A stretch of DNA of 64,000 nt from DASUPK01 sp963795665 (GCA_963795665.1 CAWCIP010000008.1:38834-102833), one strand, 5' to 3'; shown: positions 40,550 through 48,619, counted from the stretch's first letter. Notes: generated by a model not told the origin, from the sequence alone. Program-made: numbers and translations.

Positions 40550-41029
40550 ATGAGAAGACTTGTCAGCGCCTGCGCGGTATGCGCGGTGGCGATCGGGTTG
40601 GTCGCCGTGCCGAACGCGCTGGGCGTGAAGAGCGCGAAGCAGGTCGGCGGCACGGTCTCGGTGGGCGTGACGCCCACCACGGTCGATTCGACCACGACCA
40701 CGCTCACCGCCAGCGGACGTATCTCGAGCAACAGCAACTGCAAGAAGGACAGGACGCTGCATTTCGCCTATGTCAATGGTGCGACCGTCACGCCGCTGGC
40801 CGAGACGGCTGAGACGAAGTCGAAGGGCTCGTACACGGCGACCCTGCCCAAGCCGACGGACACGAACCCGCCCACGGCGAGCGTCGTCCTGAGGGCGACC
40901 GTCGACCCGACGACTCGCAAGGTCGGCAGCAAGAAGAAGGGCAAGAAGACCAAGAAGGGACGTCGCTTCGATTGCCTGACGTTCAGCGGCGACAGCGCCC
41001 CGATCGCGATCGCCCCAGCGACTCCATAG
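40550..41029 (+). CDS. Secreted protein of unknown function
   Basis: This 159-residue protein has a signal peptide (residues 1-26, VCAVAIGLVAVPNALG) and a predicted beta-rich body with Thr/Ser runs (TTVDSTTTTLTASGRISS). Two or three cysteines lie outside the signal peptide, including SNCKKDRTLHFAYVNG and RFDCLTFSG, which may form a disulphide. A Lys-rich stretch (KVGSKKKGKKTKKGRR) precedes the end. No family is recognised. A Shine-Dalgarno (GGAGCAGGAG) precedes the ATG, and a strong terminator follows at 41056, so it is a monocistronic unit. Similar small lysine-rich secreted proteins occur at 42607 and 48665. Confidence 0.75.
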   Translation: MRRLVSACAVCAVAIGLVAVPNALGVKSAKQVGGTVSVGVTPTTVDSTTTTLTASGRISSNSNCKKDRTLHFAYVNGATVTPLAETAETKSKGSYTATLPKPTDTNPPTASVVLRATVDPTTRKVGSKKKGKKTKKGRRFDCLTFSGDSAPIAIAPATP

Positions 41030-41055
41030 CTAACAAGGCGGCATCCATGTGCCGG

Positions 41056-41090
41056 CGAGTGGCCCGCCCCCCGCGGGCCACTCGTATTTT
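41056..41090 (+). terminator. Intrinsic terminator
   Basis: CGAGTGGCCCGC (41056-41067), a five-C loop and GCGGGCCACTCG (41073-41084) form a perfect 12-bp stem, followed by TATTTT. It ends the secreted-protein gene. Confidence 0.9.
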
Positions 41091-41114
41091 GGGGGTCTGT
41101 AGCCTGCCGCCCGG

Positions 41115-41534
41115 ATGGCGGACCCTGACTGCCTCTTCTGCGGAATCGTCGACGGCTCGATCCCGAGCCAGACGATCGACTCGGATGAGCGCACGGTCGC
41201 CTTCATGGACATCAACCCGGCGACACCGGGGCATGCGCTGGTCGTGCCGCGGACCCACTCCGCCGACCTCCTAGAGATAGCGCCCGAGGACCTGTCCGCG
41301 ACGATGCTGGCTTCACAGCGTCTCGCCGGGCGCATGAAGGAGGTCCTCGGAGCGGACGGGATCAACCTGATCAACGCCTGCGGGGCCGTTGCCTGGCAGA
41401 CGGTGTTCCACTTCCACATCCACGTCGTGCCCCGTTACGAGGATGATCCGCTCAAGCTTCCCTGGATCCCCGAGCCCGGGGATTCCGATGAGATCGCGGC
41501 GACCGCCGCCAAATTGAGAGGTGAGAATGGCTGA
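41115..41534 (+). CDS. HIT family protein (histidine triad nucleotide hydrolase)
   Basis: HIT proteins hydrolyse nucleoside phosphoramidates or dinucleotides. The 139-residue product has a zinc-type CLFCG (Cys6, Cys9), DINPATPGHALVVPRTHSAD, and the triad His99-x-His101-x-His103 in VFHFHIHVVPRY. It begins 9 nt after a TAGCCT box (41100-41105), so it is probably leaderless. The downstream enoyl-CoA hydratase start overlaps its end by 8 bp. Confidence 0.93.
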   Translation: MADPDCLFCGIVDGSIPSQTIDSDERTVAFMDINPATPGHALVVPRTHSADLLEIAPEDLSATMLASQRLAGRMKEVLGADGINLINACGAVAWQTVFHFHIHVVPRYEDDPLKLPWIPEPGDSDEIAATAAKLRGENG

Positions 41535-42318
41535 AACGAAGACCGCGCCGATCCGGCTGGAGCGCGACGGCAACGTCGCGTCGATCGTCCTCTCCAACCC
41601 GCCGCTCAATCTGTTCGGCGACGACGCGTGGGGGGCGTTCGTCTCCTGCATCGAGGAGGTCGAGGGTTCCGACGCGCGCTCGCTCGTCTGGCGGGCGGAC
41701 GGTGACATCTTCACCGGCGGCGTCGACGTGAACAGCTTCAAGCGGGTGCAGGAGGACGGGAGCGCGTCGGATTCGTTCGGCTCGCTCATCCCTGTCGTGC
41801 GGAGGCTCGAGGAGTTGCCGATCCCGACCCTGGCCCTGGTGCACGGCCTCTGCCTGACCGCCGGGCTGGAGATCTCGCTGGGTTGCGACATGATCTGGGC
41901 GACGGAGTCGGCCCGCTTCGGGCTGGTCGAAGCGGTCGTCGGGCTGACCCCTGGGGCGGGCGGCACGCAGCGGATGGCCGAGCGCGCCGGCCCGGCGCGG
42001 GCCAGCGAGTTCGTGATGAGCGGCGGCCTCTACGACGCCGCGACGCTCGAGCGCTGGAACGTGGTCAGCCGCGTGGTCCCGGACGACCAGCTGCTCGAGA
42101 AGGGGATGAAGTTCGCCCACCGGCTCGCGGACGGCCCCACGGTCGCCCACGGCGCGACGAAGCGGATCATCCGCGCCTACCGCGCGGGCGGCGTGAACGA
42201 GGCGGACAGCGTCACACCGAGCGTGTTCGCGGATCTGTTCGCCTCGGAGGACCTGAAGAACGCGGTAGCGAGCTTCCTGAAGGACGGGCCCGGCAAGGCG
42301 ACGTTCGAGGGGCGCTGA
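41527..42318 (+). CDS. Enoyl-CoA hydratase/isomerase family protein
   Basis: This 263-residue crotonase-fold protein starts MAETKTAPIRLERDGNVASIVLSNPPLNLF. The oxyanion-hole segments are WRADGDIFTGGVDVNSF and GLCLTAGLEISLGCDMIWATESARFGLVEAVVGLTPGAGGTQRM. A Glu at the catalytic position is present in LVEAVVG. The C-terminal region is typical of enoyl-CoA hydratases of fatty acid or amino acid degradation. The ATG at 41527 with GAGAGGTGAG upstream is preferred to the GTG two codons earlier. The acyl-CoA substrate is not predictable. Confidence 0.9.
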   Translation: MAETKTAPIRLERDGNVASIVLSNPPLNLFGDDAWGAFVSCIEEVEGSDARSLVWRADGDIFTGGVDVNSFKRVQEDGSASDSFGSLIPVVRRLEELPIPTLALVHGLCLTAGLEISLGCDMIWATESARFGLVEAVVGLTPGAGGTQRMAERAGPARASEFVMSGGLYDAATLERWNVVSRVVPDDQLLEKGMKFAHRLADGPTVAHGATKRIIRAYRAGGVNEADSVTPSVFADLFASEDLKNAVASFLKDGPGKATFEGR

Positions 42319-42343
42319 TACACCCGCTACCCTGCCCGGTCGC

Positions 42344-42562
42344 ATGGCGAAGGAAGAGAAGATCGAGATGGAGGGCGAGATCACCGAGGCGCTGCCCAAC
42401 ACGATGTTTCGCGTCAAGTTGGACAACGACCACGAGGTCCTCGGCCACATCTCGGGCAAGATGCGCCGCCACTACATCCGCATCCTCCCGGGGGACAGGG
42501 TGAAGATCGAGCTGTCGCCGTACGACCTCGACCGGGGGCGTATTACCTACCGTTACAAGTAG
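42344..42562 (+). CDS. infA: Translation initiation factor IF-1
   Basis: IF-1 occupies the ribosomal A site during initiation. The 72-residue OB-fold protein reads MAKEEKIEMEGEITEALPNT, then FRVKLDNDHEVLGHISGKMR and IRILPGDRVKIELSPYDL, ending GRITYRYK, an essentially textbook IF-1. A TACCCT box lies 10 nt before the ATG (42328-42333). Unlike in many actinobacteria, it is not next to rpmJ or the ribosomal alpha operon here. Confidence 0.97.
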   Translation: MAKEEKIEMEGEITEALPNTMFRVKLDNDHEVLGHISGKMRRHYIRILPGDRVKIELSPYDLDRGRITYRYK

Positions 42563-42606
42563 CCCATGGCGGGTAGACCACTTCCGTCACAAACCGGAGG
42601 GATGAG

Positions 42607-43029
42607 ATGAAAGCCGCAGGCAAGGCACTCGCTCTGATCGCCGTCGCCGCGCTCTGCCTGGGCGCGTTCAGCCCGGCCGCGGTCGCCGGCAAGAAGAAGA
42701 AGAAAAAGACGGCCGTCGTCTACTTCACCGGCAGCCCGAAGTTCAACAAGGGCGGGAAGGTGATGGCGAAGGGCAGCCTCAACACAGTCAGCGCTTGCAA
42801 GCCCTCCCGCGGGATGAGGCTGCAGCTGCTCGATGTCAACGGCGTCGTGATCGGCACGCTCGACGGCTCCACCTCCGACACGAGCGGGAACTGGGTCCTT
42901 TCCGGACAGTTGCCTAACGCGCTGCCGGTGGGGACGAACTCGGTGCGGGTTAAGGCCACCAAGCGATCCGTGAAGAAGTTCGTCTGCAGGGCGGGCGTGT
43001 CGACGCCTGCGGCAATTCCCGCAAGCTAG
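42607..43029 (+). CDS. Secreted small protein of unknown function
   Basis: This 140-residue protein has a signal peptide ending FSPAAVAG, directly followed by six lysines, then a beta-rich domain (AVVYFTGSPKFNKGGKVMAKGSL, GMRLQLLDVNGVVIGTL, GTNSVRVKATKRSV). Two cysteines (SACKPS and KKFVCRAG) may pair. The Shine-Dalgarno GGAGGG lies close to the ATG. I recognise no family. It resembles in style the secreted proteins at 40550 and 48665, which also combine a cleaved signal peptide with lysine runs. Confidence 0.75.
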   Translation: MKAAGKALALIAVAALCLGAFSPAAVAGKKKKKKTAVVYFTGSPKFNKGGKVMAKGSLNTVSACKPSRGMRLQLLDVNGVVIGTLDGSTSDTSGNWVLSGQLPNALPVGTNSVRVKATKRSVKKFVCRAGVSTPAAIPAS

Positions 43030-43058
43030 ACAGCCGCGCTCTACCTAATTATGATTAG

Positions 43059-43074
43059 TCCCAGTGCTGGGACT
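43059..43074. promoter_or_regulatory. Palindromic operator-like site
   Basis: GTCCCAG (43059-43065), TG, CTGGGAC (43068-43074): perfect 7-bp arms immediately after an AT-rich TAATTATGATTA stretch (43047-43058) that could supply a -10 box. It precedes and overlaps the start of a tiny membrane-protein frame. Confidence 0.4.
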
Positions 43075-43177
43075 GAGGGGAACAAGCAGACTGGTCGCAT
43101 TGCTGGTGCTCTTCGGGCTCGCCCTGATCCTGGCCCTCTGCGTGGTGCTGCTGTCGACTCAGCCGTCGGCCGCGTAG
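43064..43177 (+). CDS. Possible small transmembrane protein (37 residues)
   Basis: A GTG at 43064 opens a frame reading VLGLRGTSRLVALLVLFG and a further hydrophobic run ending LLSTQPSAA. One transmembrane helix of about 20 residues dominates it. GAGGGGAAC within the frame could instead serve a CTG/TTG start further in, giving a protein of about 27-30 residues. It follows an AT-rich promoter-like region and converges on the GH63-like gene with only 1 bp between stops. Evidence is limited to the hydrophobic frame and its placement. Confidence 0.35.
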   Translation: MLGLRGTSRLVALLVLFGLALILALCVVLLSTQPSAA

Positions 43178-43178
43178 C

Positions 43179-44429
43179 TCACAGATAGGACCTGGACGCG
43201 GTCGGATCCGGATCCGCCAGCTCCGCGATCAACGAGGACCAGCCGAATTCCCTGGCGCCGAGGCCCTCGCCCGAGTAGGGCTCGTAGAACTCGCGGAGCC
43301 GGTGCTCGGCCACCGCGTCGCTCAGGCGCTTCGCCATCTCCATCGCTTCCGCGTCGTATCCGAGACGGAGCAGCCCGATCCAGATCAGCCACGCCGAGTT
43401 GATCCAGGTCGGGCCTCGCCAGTAGAGGCGGCGAAGCGGGCCCTTCCACTTGCGGGGCTCGAAGGTCGGCTCCTCCGCGGAGACCGAGGTGGGCGGGAAG
43501 GGAAGCCAGTACCTGCGCTGATCGAGCAGGTGCTCCTGGACCAGGCGCCTGCCGATCTCGACCGGGAGGTCGGGAAGCGCCAGCGGCGCCAGTGCCGACC
43601 AGGTCGAGGTACGGATGCGGCGGTCCTGCCCAGCCGGGTCCGTCCGGCTCTCGTGGGCCAGCTCGCCGCGCGCGATGTCGAGGAAGAGCCCGCGGCGCTC
43701 GTCCCAGAGGCGCTCGACGATCCTCGGGGTGATCGAGGGCTCCCCGGCCGCGATCCGGGCCAGGCACCAGAGGACGTTGGTGACCACCTCGCAGAGCAGC
43801 GGCCCGCCGGCGTCGAGCACGCGGCGCGCGTCCCAGCCGAGCCGCCTGTTCTTGGCGATCAGGAAGGGGAACAGGGGCCGGGCATGAGCGCGCAGGCCCC
43901 ACACCGGGTCGAACTTGGGCGACGAGTCGAGGCCCGACTCATCGGGCTGGACGATCCAGAGCAGCCCGTCGCCGTCCAGATCCCGATTGGCCTCCAGCCA
44001 CCGGTGATGGGCCGCGATCCCCGGCTCTGCCGCCGGGTCGCCGACCGCGATCCGCCAGGCCCAGGCCAGCAGCGGCGGCTGGATCGTCGACGTGTTCCGT
44101 GCCTTCCGTGAGGTGACGTTGTAGGTCCAGCGGCGCTGCCAGTCGACGTGGTCGTGCCAGAAGATCGTGTGGCCGATGAAGCCGTTCTCGGACGCGCCCG
44201 CCAGCAGGCTCCGGAGCTCGCTCTCGGCGCGTGAGCGGTCGAACCGGCGCCAGACGATCGAGTGGAAGCACGAGTCCCAGTACCACTGCCATGGATAGTG
44301 GCCCGGGCTCGGCCTCGAGTACCCATACGGGACGCCATCGCGTTCGCCGTCGGTCCAGTTTCCGCGCAGCGTCTCCTCGGCGATCCTGAGGACGCGTCCG
44401 GCCTCGAGCGAGACTGTCGTTTCAGTCAA
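43179..44429 (-). CDS. GH63/MGH1-like glycoside hydrolase (six-hairpin fold)
   Basis: This 416-residue protein has the (alpha/alpha)6-barrel features of mannosylglycerate hydrolase/trehalase-type GH63 enzymes. Key segments are HYPWQWYWDSCFHSIVWRR near residue 45, FWHDHVDW, the acid-containing PDESGLDSSPKFDP near residue 165, GPTWINSAWLIWIGL, and the C-terminal YEPYSGEGLGAREFGWSSLI with the likely catalytic base. The start is TTG 44429, overlapping the upstream permease stop. It is the last gene behind an ABC-2 exporter. Cleavage of a small glycosidic solute such as mannosylglycerate or an oligosaccharide is inference. Confidence 0.85.
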   Translation of the reverse strand: MTETTVSLEAGRVLRIAEETLRGNWTDGERDGVPYGYSRPSPGHYPWQWYWDSCFHSIVWRRFDRSRAESELRSLLAGASENGFIGHTIFWHDHVDWQRRWTYNVTSRKARNTSTIQPPLLAWAWRIAVGDPAAEPGIAAHHRWLEANRDLDGDGLLWIVQPDESGLDSSPKFDPVWGLRAHARPLFPFLIAKNRRLGWDARRVLDAGGPLLCEVVTNVLWCLARIAAGEPSITPRIVERLWDERRGLFLDIARGELAHESRTDPAGQDRRIRTSTWSALAPLALPDLPVEIGRRLVQEHLLDQRRYWLPFPPTSVSAEEPTFEPRKWKGPLRRLYWRGPTWINSAWLIWIGLLRLGYDAEAMEMAKRLSDAVAEHRLREFYEPYSGEGLGAREFGWSSLIAELADPDPTASRSYL

Positions 44430-45195
44430 TAGTCATCCGCCGCATGCCTCGGAGGGCTACGAAGCTGAGAATCGCGGCCAGCCCGAAGAGCGCCAGATAG
44501 CCCGGCCAGGTGTCGCTCCAGGTCACTGAGCCGACGAATCCCTGGCGGGCGGCCTCCACGACCTGGGTCACGGGGTTGATCCGGGCCACCGTCTGCAGCC
44601 ATCCGGTGAGCAGGTCCAGCGGGGCGTATGCGGTCGTCAGCAGGACGGCGAGGAACATTCCCACCTGCATCACGGGGGCCGCCGACTGGGTGCGGAAGCG
44701 AAAGGCGAGCGACGTGCCCCAGGTCGCGGCCACCACCGCCATGCCCATGACCAGCGTGAGTGCGATCGCCAGGCCGAGCAGTCCCGGCCAATGAGCTCCG
44801 ACGGCGAACGCGACCACCAGCAGGCAGGTCGCCGGCAGCAGCGACCGCAGGCTTGCCGACAGAACCAGGCCGGCGAGGAGGACGGGGCGTGGCGCCGGCG
44901 AGGCGAGCAGACGGTCGAACCATCCCTGCTCGATGTCGCGGGCCAGATTGACGCCGGTGGCCGCGCCGGTGAAGGCCGCGCCCTGCAGGAGGCTCACCGG
45001 GATCAGGAAGCTCTGGTAGCTGGAGGTTGTGAAGCCCGGGAGCAGGGTCAGGCTGCCGAAGACGCTGGTCAGCCCGAGGAAGAAGATGGTGGGAGCCAGC
45101 ACGCCTGGGATCGCCGCGCCCGGAACACGAGTGATCTCGTTGAGCGCTCGCCGGACGAGCGCCCGGATGGTCGCCGTGGAGCTCCGCCAGCTCAC
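44422..45195 (-). CDS. ABC-2 type transporter permease
   Basis: This 257-residue permease of the DrrB/ABC-2 exporter family has an N-terminal cytoplasmic helix and six membrane helices. It shows the LLQGAAFTGAATGVNLARDIEQGWFDRLLASPAPRPVLLAG segment characteristic of daunorubicin-type exporters, and a C-terminal INPVTQVVEAARQGFVG. The start is GTG 45195, overlapping the stop of the neighbouring permease (GTGA). The long open frame further upstream is not homologous. It forms a transporter with the 45192 permease and the 45980 ATPase. Confidence 0.9.
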   Translation of the reverse strand: MSWRSSTATIRALVRRALNEITRVPGAAIPGVLAPTIFFLGLTSVFGSLTLLPGFTTSSYQSFLIPVSLLQGAAFTGAATGVNLARDIEQGWFDRLLASPAPRPVLLAGLVLSASLRSLLPATCLLVVAFAVGAHWPGLLGLAIALTLVMGMAVVAATWGTSLAFRFRTQSAAPVMQVGMFLAVLLTTAYAPLDLLTGWLQTVARINPVTQVVEAARQGFVGSVTWSDTWPGYLALFGLAAILSFVALRGMRRMTID

Positions 45196-45983
45196 AGGCC
45201 CCTCCGCAACCTGCCGCGCATGGCGAAGGCGCAGAGCGCGAAGCCGAGCGCGCCTATCCCGACCACCGAGGCGATGGCCTTCAGCTCCGTCGTGGCCGAC
45301 CAGCCGGCGATGATCGGCTCGCGGATCCCATTGACGATGAAGCTGAGCGGGTTGTACTGCGCCACCCAGGAGGCCGGCTCGAGCATCAGATTGGCCGGGA
45401 AGAAGGCGTCGGAGAGGAACAGGATCACGAACACCAGCGGGAAGATCCCCTGGACGACGCTGGCGCTGTTGGAGCGGAGGGCGATCGCGGCGCCGATTGA
45501 GCCGAAGGCGAGGGCGGCCGCGGAGGTCAGTGCGATGGTCCAGATCACGGCCGGCACGCCCTCGTTGATGGTCGCGCCGAAGATCAGTCCGAGGATCGTG
45601 AAGTAGACGGCGATCATCGCCCCGAGCATCGCGGTGGCGGTCAACCGGCCCAGGACGACGGAGGAGCGCGAGATCGGCGCGGCGTACAGGCGGTCGGTGA
45701 ACCCCATCTCCATGTCGATCGCGAAGGCGATCGCTCCGGAGTTGCCGGTCATCATCACCGACTGGACGATCGCCCCGGCCAGCATGAACGAGAGGAAATT
45801 GGCGACCGGGGGGAACCCCGGTAGGTCGACCGCCCGTCCCGCACCGGCGGTCTGGATCGCGAGCAGCGCCGTGGGGAAGATCACGAGCGGCGCAGCGAGC
45901 TGAGGGCGGCGAAGGGTCTGCTTGACGGAGCGTCGTCCGAGTGCCAGGACCACCCGCGCATTCGCCACCAGCCGGTCGATCAC
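45192..45983 (-). CDS. ABC-2 type transporter permease
   Basis: This 263-residue paralogue of the downstream permease has six membrane helices, AIAFAIDMEMGFTDRLYAAPISRSSVVLGR as the ABC-2 coupling region, and YNPLSFIVNGIREPIIAGWSATTELK at the C-terminus. It starts with GTG 45983 and overlaps the ATPase stop by 4 bp. Two different permeases with one ATPase imply a heterodimeric membrane part. Exported substrate unknown; drug-like compounds or lipids are usual for this family. Confidence 0.9.
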   Translation of the reverse strand: MIDRLVANARVVLALGRRSVKQTLRRPQLAAPLVIFPTALLAIQTAGAGRAVDLPGFPPVANFLSFMLAGAIVQSVMMTGNSGAIAFAIDMEMGFTDRLYAAPISRSSVVLGRLTATAMLGAMIAVYFTILGLIFGATINEGVPAVIWTIALTSAAALAFGSIGAAIALRSNSASVVQGIFPLVFVILFLSDAFFPANLMLEPASWVAQYNPLSFIVNGIREPIIAGWSATTELKAIASVVGIGALGFALCAFAMRGRLRRGL

Positions 45984-46951
45984 TCGACCGCCTCAACCTC
46001 TCCGGTGTCCTGCGAGCCCTCGAGGTGCTGGCCCGTCTTGTGCACGAACACGTCATCGAGCGTGGGCTGGACCAGATCGAGCGACTCGACGTCAAGCCCC
46101 TCCTTGTTCAGGGCCACGACGATCGGGCCGACCTCGGAGGTGCCGTGCTCGAGCTCGACCATCAGCGTCCCGTCCCTGGCAGGCAGCGGGCGCCCGAAAC
46201 GGGCCAGGACCACGTCGGCGCGCTCCTCCTTCCCTGCCTGCTCGACCAGCGAGAGCTCGAGGTGTGGTCTGCCGACCTCCGCCTTGAGCGCCCCCGGGGT
46301 GCCCTCGGCGACGAGGCGACCGCCGGAGATGATCCCGACGCGGTCTGCAAGCTGGTCGGCCTCCTCCAGGTACTGAGTGGTGAGAAAGACCGTGGTGCCG
46401 TCGTCGTTGAGCTTGCGGACCTCCTCCCAGATGGCCTTGCGGCTGACCGGATCGAGGCCCGTGGTGGGCTCGTCGAGGAAGAGGACCTCCGGCGTGTGCA
46501 CCAGGGCGGCCGCCAGGTCGAGGCGCCTGCGCATGCCGCCCGAGTAGGTGCCGACCCGCCGGTCCGCCGCGAGCGTCAGGCCGACCCGGTCGAGCAGCCA
46601 CTGGCCTCGCTCGTGGCCGTCGCTCCGCGAGATGCCGTGCAGGGTCGCCTGGAGCTCGAGCAGCTCGCGGCCTGTCATCAGCGGGTCAAGAGCGGCCTCC
46701 TGGAGCGCCACGCCGATCTTGCGGCGCACGGCGCCGGCGTCCTTGGCGACGTCGTAGCCGGCCACGACGGCTCGGCCGCCGGTCGGCTGGAGCAGAGTGG
46801 TGAGCATGCGCACCGTGGTCGTCTTGCCTGCGCCGTTCGGCCCGAGGAACCCGTAGATCTCGCCTTCGGCCACCTCGAGATCGACGCCGTCGACGGCCTT
46901 GATCCCGCCCTCGAACTCGCGAGCCAGCTGCTGCGTCTCGATCGCGGCCAC
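45980..46951 (-). CDS. ABC transporter ATP-binding protein (DrrA-like)
   Basis: This 323-residue ATPase of the daunorubicin-resistance type has Walker A GFLGPNGAGKTTTVRML, Q-loop VALQEAALDPLMTGRELL, signature YSGGMRRRLDLAAAL, Walker B with Glu VLFLDEPTTGLDP, and the H-loop. A C-terminal domain of about 100 residues ends in DLVQPTLDDVFVHKTG, a DrrA-specific element. The start is GTG 46951. It is the first gene of the exporter operon that continues with two permeases and the GH63-like enzyme. Confidence 0.93.
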   Translation of the reverse strand: MAAIETQQLAREFEGGIKAVDGVDLEVAEGEIYGFLGPNGAGKTTTVRMLTTLLQPTGGRAVVAGYDVAKDAGAVRRKIGVALQEAALDPLMTGRELLELQATLHGISRSDGHERGQWLLDRVGLTLAADRRVGTYSGGMRRRLDLAAALVHTPEVLFLDEPTTGLDPVSRKAIWEEVRKLNDDGTTVFLTTQYLEEADQLADRVGIISGGRLVAEGTPGALKAEVGRPHLELSLVEQAGKEERADVVLARFGRPLPARDGTLMVELEHGTSEVGPIVVALNKEGLDVESLDLVQPTLDDVFVHKTGQHLEGSQDTGEVEAVE

Positions 46952-46990
46952 GGTCAGGGGAAGATAACCGGCGGCCGAGACCGGGCCCGG

Positions 46991-47038
46991 AGATGCGAGG
47001 GCGCGCCGCCAGGCGCGACCCGTTTTGTGGCGAAGCCG
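46991..47038 (+). repeat. Dispersed hairpin repeat, copy C
   Basis: AGATGCGAGGG, stem CGCGCC (47002-47007), loop GCCA, stem GGCGCG (47012-47017), an unpaired A, CCCGTTT, then TGTGGCGAAGCCG. It has the same layout as copies at 14658 and 22961, with a third compensating stem sequence. It sits between the amidase stop and the ABC operon start. Confidence 0.7.
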
Positions 47039-48400
47039 TCAGGCGAGCGCTGTCGGCCTTGCCTCCACGAACTCCCGGTCCGTGGCGCGCTCGAGAGCCT
47101 CCGCGGCGTCGAGCAGCAGCGCGTCGGCGCCCCAGGTGGCGAGCAGCTGCAGCGCGACCGGCATGCCGGCGTCAAGCCCGACGGGGACGCTCACGCCCGG
47201 GACGCCGGTCAGGTTTGCGATCACGCCGTGGCGAGCGTTGCCGGCATCGGCGGACTCGATGCCGGAGGGCAGCTCGATCAGCGGTTCGGTGAGGGAGGGG
47301 GCCGCGGCGGGGACCGTCGGCCAGGCGAGCACGTCGATTCCATCGAACAGCTCCATCAGATCGCGTCGCGCCTTGGCCCGGATCAGGAACGCTCGGGCAG
47401 TCAGGCTGAGGGGGAGCAGTGCGCGGAGCTTGAGGACTCCCCGGTTGATCACGCTGAGCTCGGGGCTGAGCGCGTTCAGGTTCTCGGGGTTGAGGTGTGC
47501 AGCCTCCTCGGCCTGAGCGACGAGCAGCGCGGCCGGCAGCACCAGCTCGAGGTCCGGAAGCTCGACCTCGATCACCTCGCCGTCGACCTCGCCGCGCAGC
47601 GATTCGAGCGCGGCCTCGCAGGCCTCTCGCACGCCGGGAGCCGAGTCGGTCCAGAACGGGTCCCGGATCACCCCGATTCGCAGGCCGCCATCGATCGAGC
47701 CGGCCGGCAGCTCCTCTCCGAACAGGGTCGAGGCCAGCAGCCGGCAGTCGGCCGCGTCCCGGCAGAGCGGGCCGGAGACGATCGTCTCGGTGTTGGCGAT
47801 GTGGTGGCCCGCCATCGTCGAGCGCCCGAAGGTCGGCTTCAGTCCCGTGAGGCCGCAGTACGCGGCGGGATACCGAATGGATCCGAGCCCATCGGCGCCG
47901 ACCGCCCCGGCGACGAGCCCGCCGGCGACCGCGGCGGCGGGGCCGCTCGACGAGCCGCCGGGGCAACGCTCGAGGTCCCAGGGGTTGTGGGCCGCCCCGT
48001 AGACGGAGGTGTTGCCGGTGCTGCTCGAGCCCAGCTCGTGCATGTTGGCCACCCCGGCAATCACCGCGCCGGCGTCGCGCAGAGCCCTGTACGGCCCCGA
48101 TTCGCCGGGCTCCAGCTTGACGCCCGGGACGCTGGCGGCGCCGACGGTCTCGGCGCGCCAGGGGAGGGGCCACTCGTCCTTGATCAGCACCGGGACACCG
48201 CGAAGCGGGCCTTCGGGCGCCTGCTCGAGCATCCGGCGCGACTCGTCTGGGAAGGTGGCGATCACGGCGTTCAGGTCGGGGTTCCGTTCCTCGATCCTGG
48301 CCAGGCAGGCGTCGAGCAGCTCGCCAGGGTCGAGGTCACCGGCTGCGATCCCCGCCGCCTGGTCACGTAGTGGCAGGGAAAGGGCGTCGAGGCCGCTCAT
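47039..48400 (-). CDS. Amidase (amidase signature family)
   Basis: This 453-residue amide hydrolase has the Ser-cisSer-Lys triad: Lys74 in VLIKDEWPLP, cis-Ser150 in RCPGGSSSGPAAAVAGG and nucleophile Ser174 in GLGSIRYPAAYCGL. The usual GGSIR reads GLGSIR, one Gly changed. The N-terminal helix pair and the C-terminal TGVPGVSVPVGLDAGMPVALQLL are typical of GatA-like stand-alone amidases. It overlaps a 66-residue gene upstream by 4 bp, which may encode a partner subunit. Substrate not predictable. Confidence 0.9.
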   Translation of the reverse strand: MSGLDALSLPLRDQAAGIAAGDLDPGELLDACLARIEERNPDLNAVIATFPDESRRMLEQAPEGPLRGVPVLIKDEWPLPWRAETVGAASVPGVKLEPGESGPYRALRDAGAVIAGVANMHELGSSSTGNTSVYGAAHNPWDLERCPGGSSSGPAAAVAGGLVAGAVGADGLGSIRYPAAYCGLTGLKPTFGRSTMAGHHIANTETIVSGPLCRDAADCRLLASTLFGEELPAGSIDGGLRIGVIRDPFWTDSAPGVREACEAALESLRGEVDGEVIEVELPDLELVLPAALLVAQAEEAAHLNPENLNALSPELSVINRGVLKLRALLPLSLTARAFLIRAKARRDLMELFDGIDVLAWPTVPAAAPSLTEPLIELPSGIESADAGNARHGVIANLTGVPGVSVPVGLDAGMPVALQLLATWGADALLLDAAEALERATDREFVEARPTALA

Positions 48401-48597
48401 CGGGCCGGGGGGCTGGAGAGGTCGGCGTTGGGCTCGGGCTCGATGCCGTCCAGATCCGCGTCACGAAGGAGGTCCATGCCCGGCTCGTAGATCGACCAGA
48501 CGCCGGCCATCACCGCGCGCTCGGCCTCATCCGTGTCGATGCCGAAGATCTCGAGCGCGCCCTGCAAATAGCTCTGGAATGCGGATTCTCCCTCCAT
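48397..48597 (-). CDS. Small acidic protein coupled to the amidase (possible AtzG/GatC-like partner)
   Basis: This 66-residue protein begins MEGESAFQSYLQGALEIFGIDTDEAERAVMAGV. Two helices followed by an extended acidic tail recall GatC and AtzG, small subunits that wrap around amidase-signature enzymes such as GatA and AtzE. Direct sequence identity to those families is not obvious by eye. The ATGA overlap with the amidase makes a stable complex plausible. It is divergent from the secreted-protein gene at 48665. Confidence 0.6.
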   Translation of the reverse strand: MEGESAFQSYLQGALEIFGIDTDEAERAVMAGVWSIYEPGMDLLRDADLDGIEPEPNADLSSPPAR

Positions 48598-48619
48598 GGC
48601 CAGGGAACCCTACTGGGAC

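Noticed and set aside
44422..46095. A 557-residue ABC protein
   Set aside because: Only the part from GTG 45195 resembles a permease. The rest is antiphase over the other permease.
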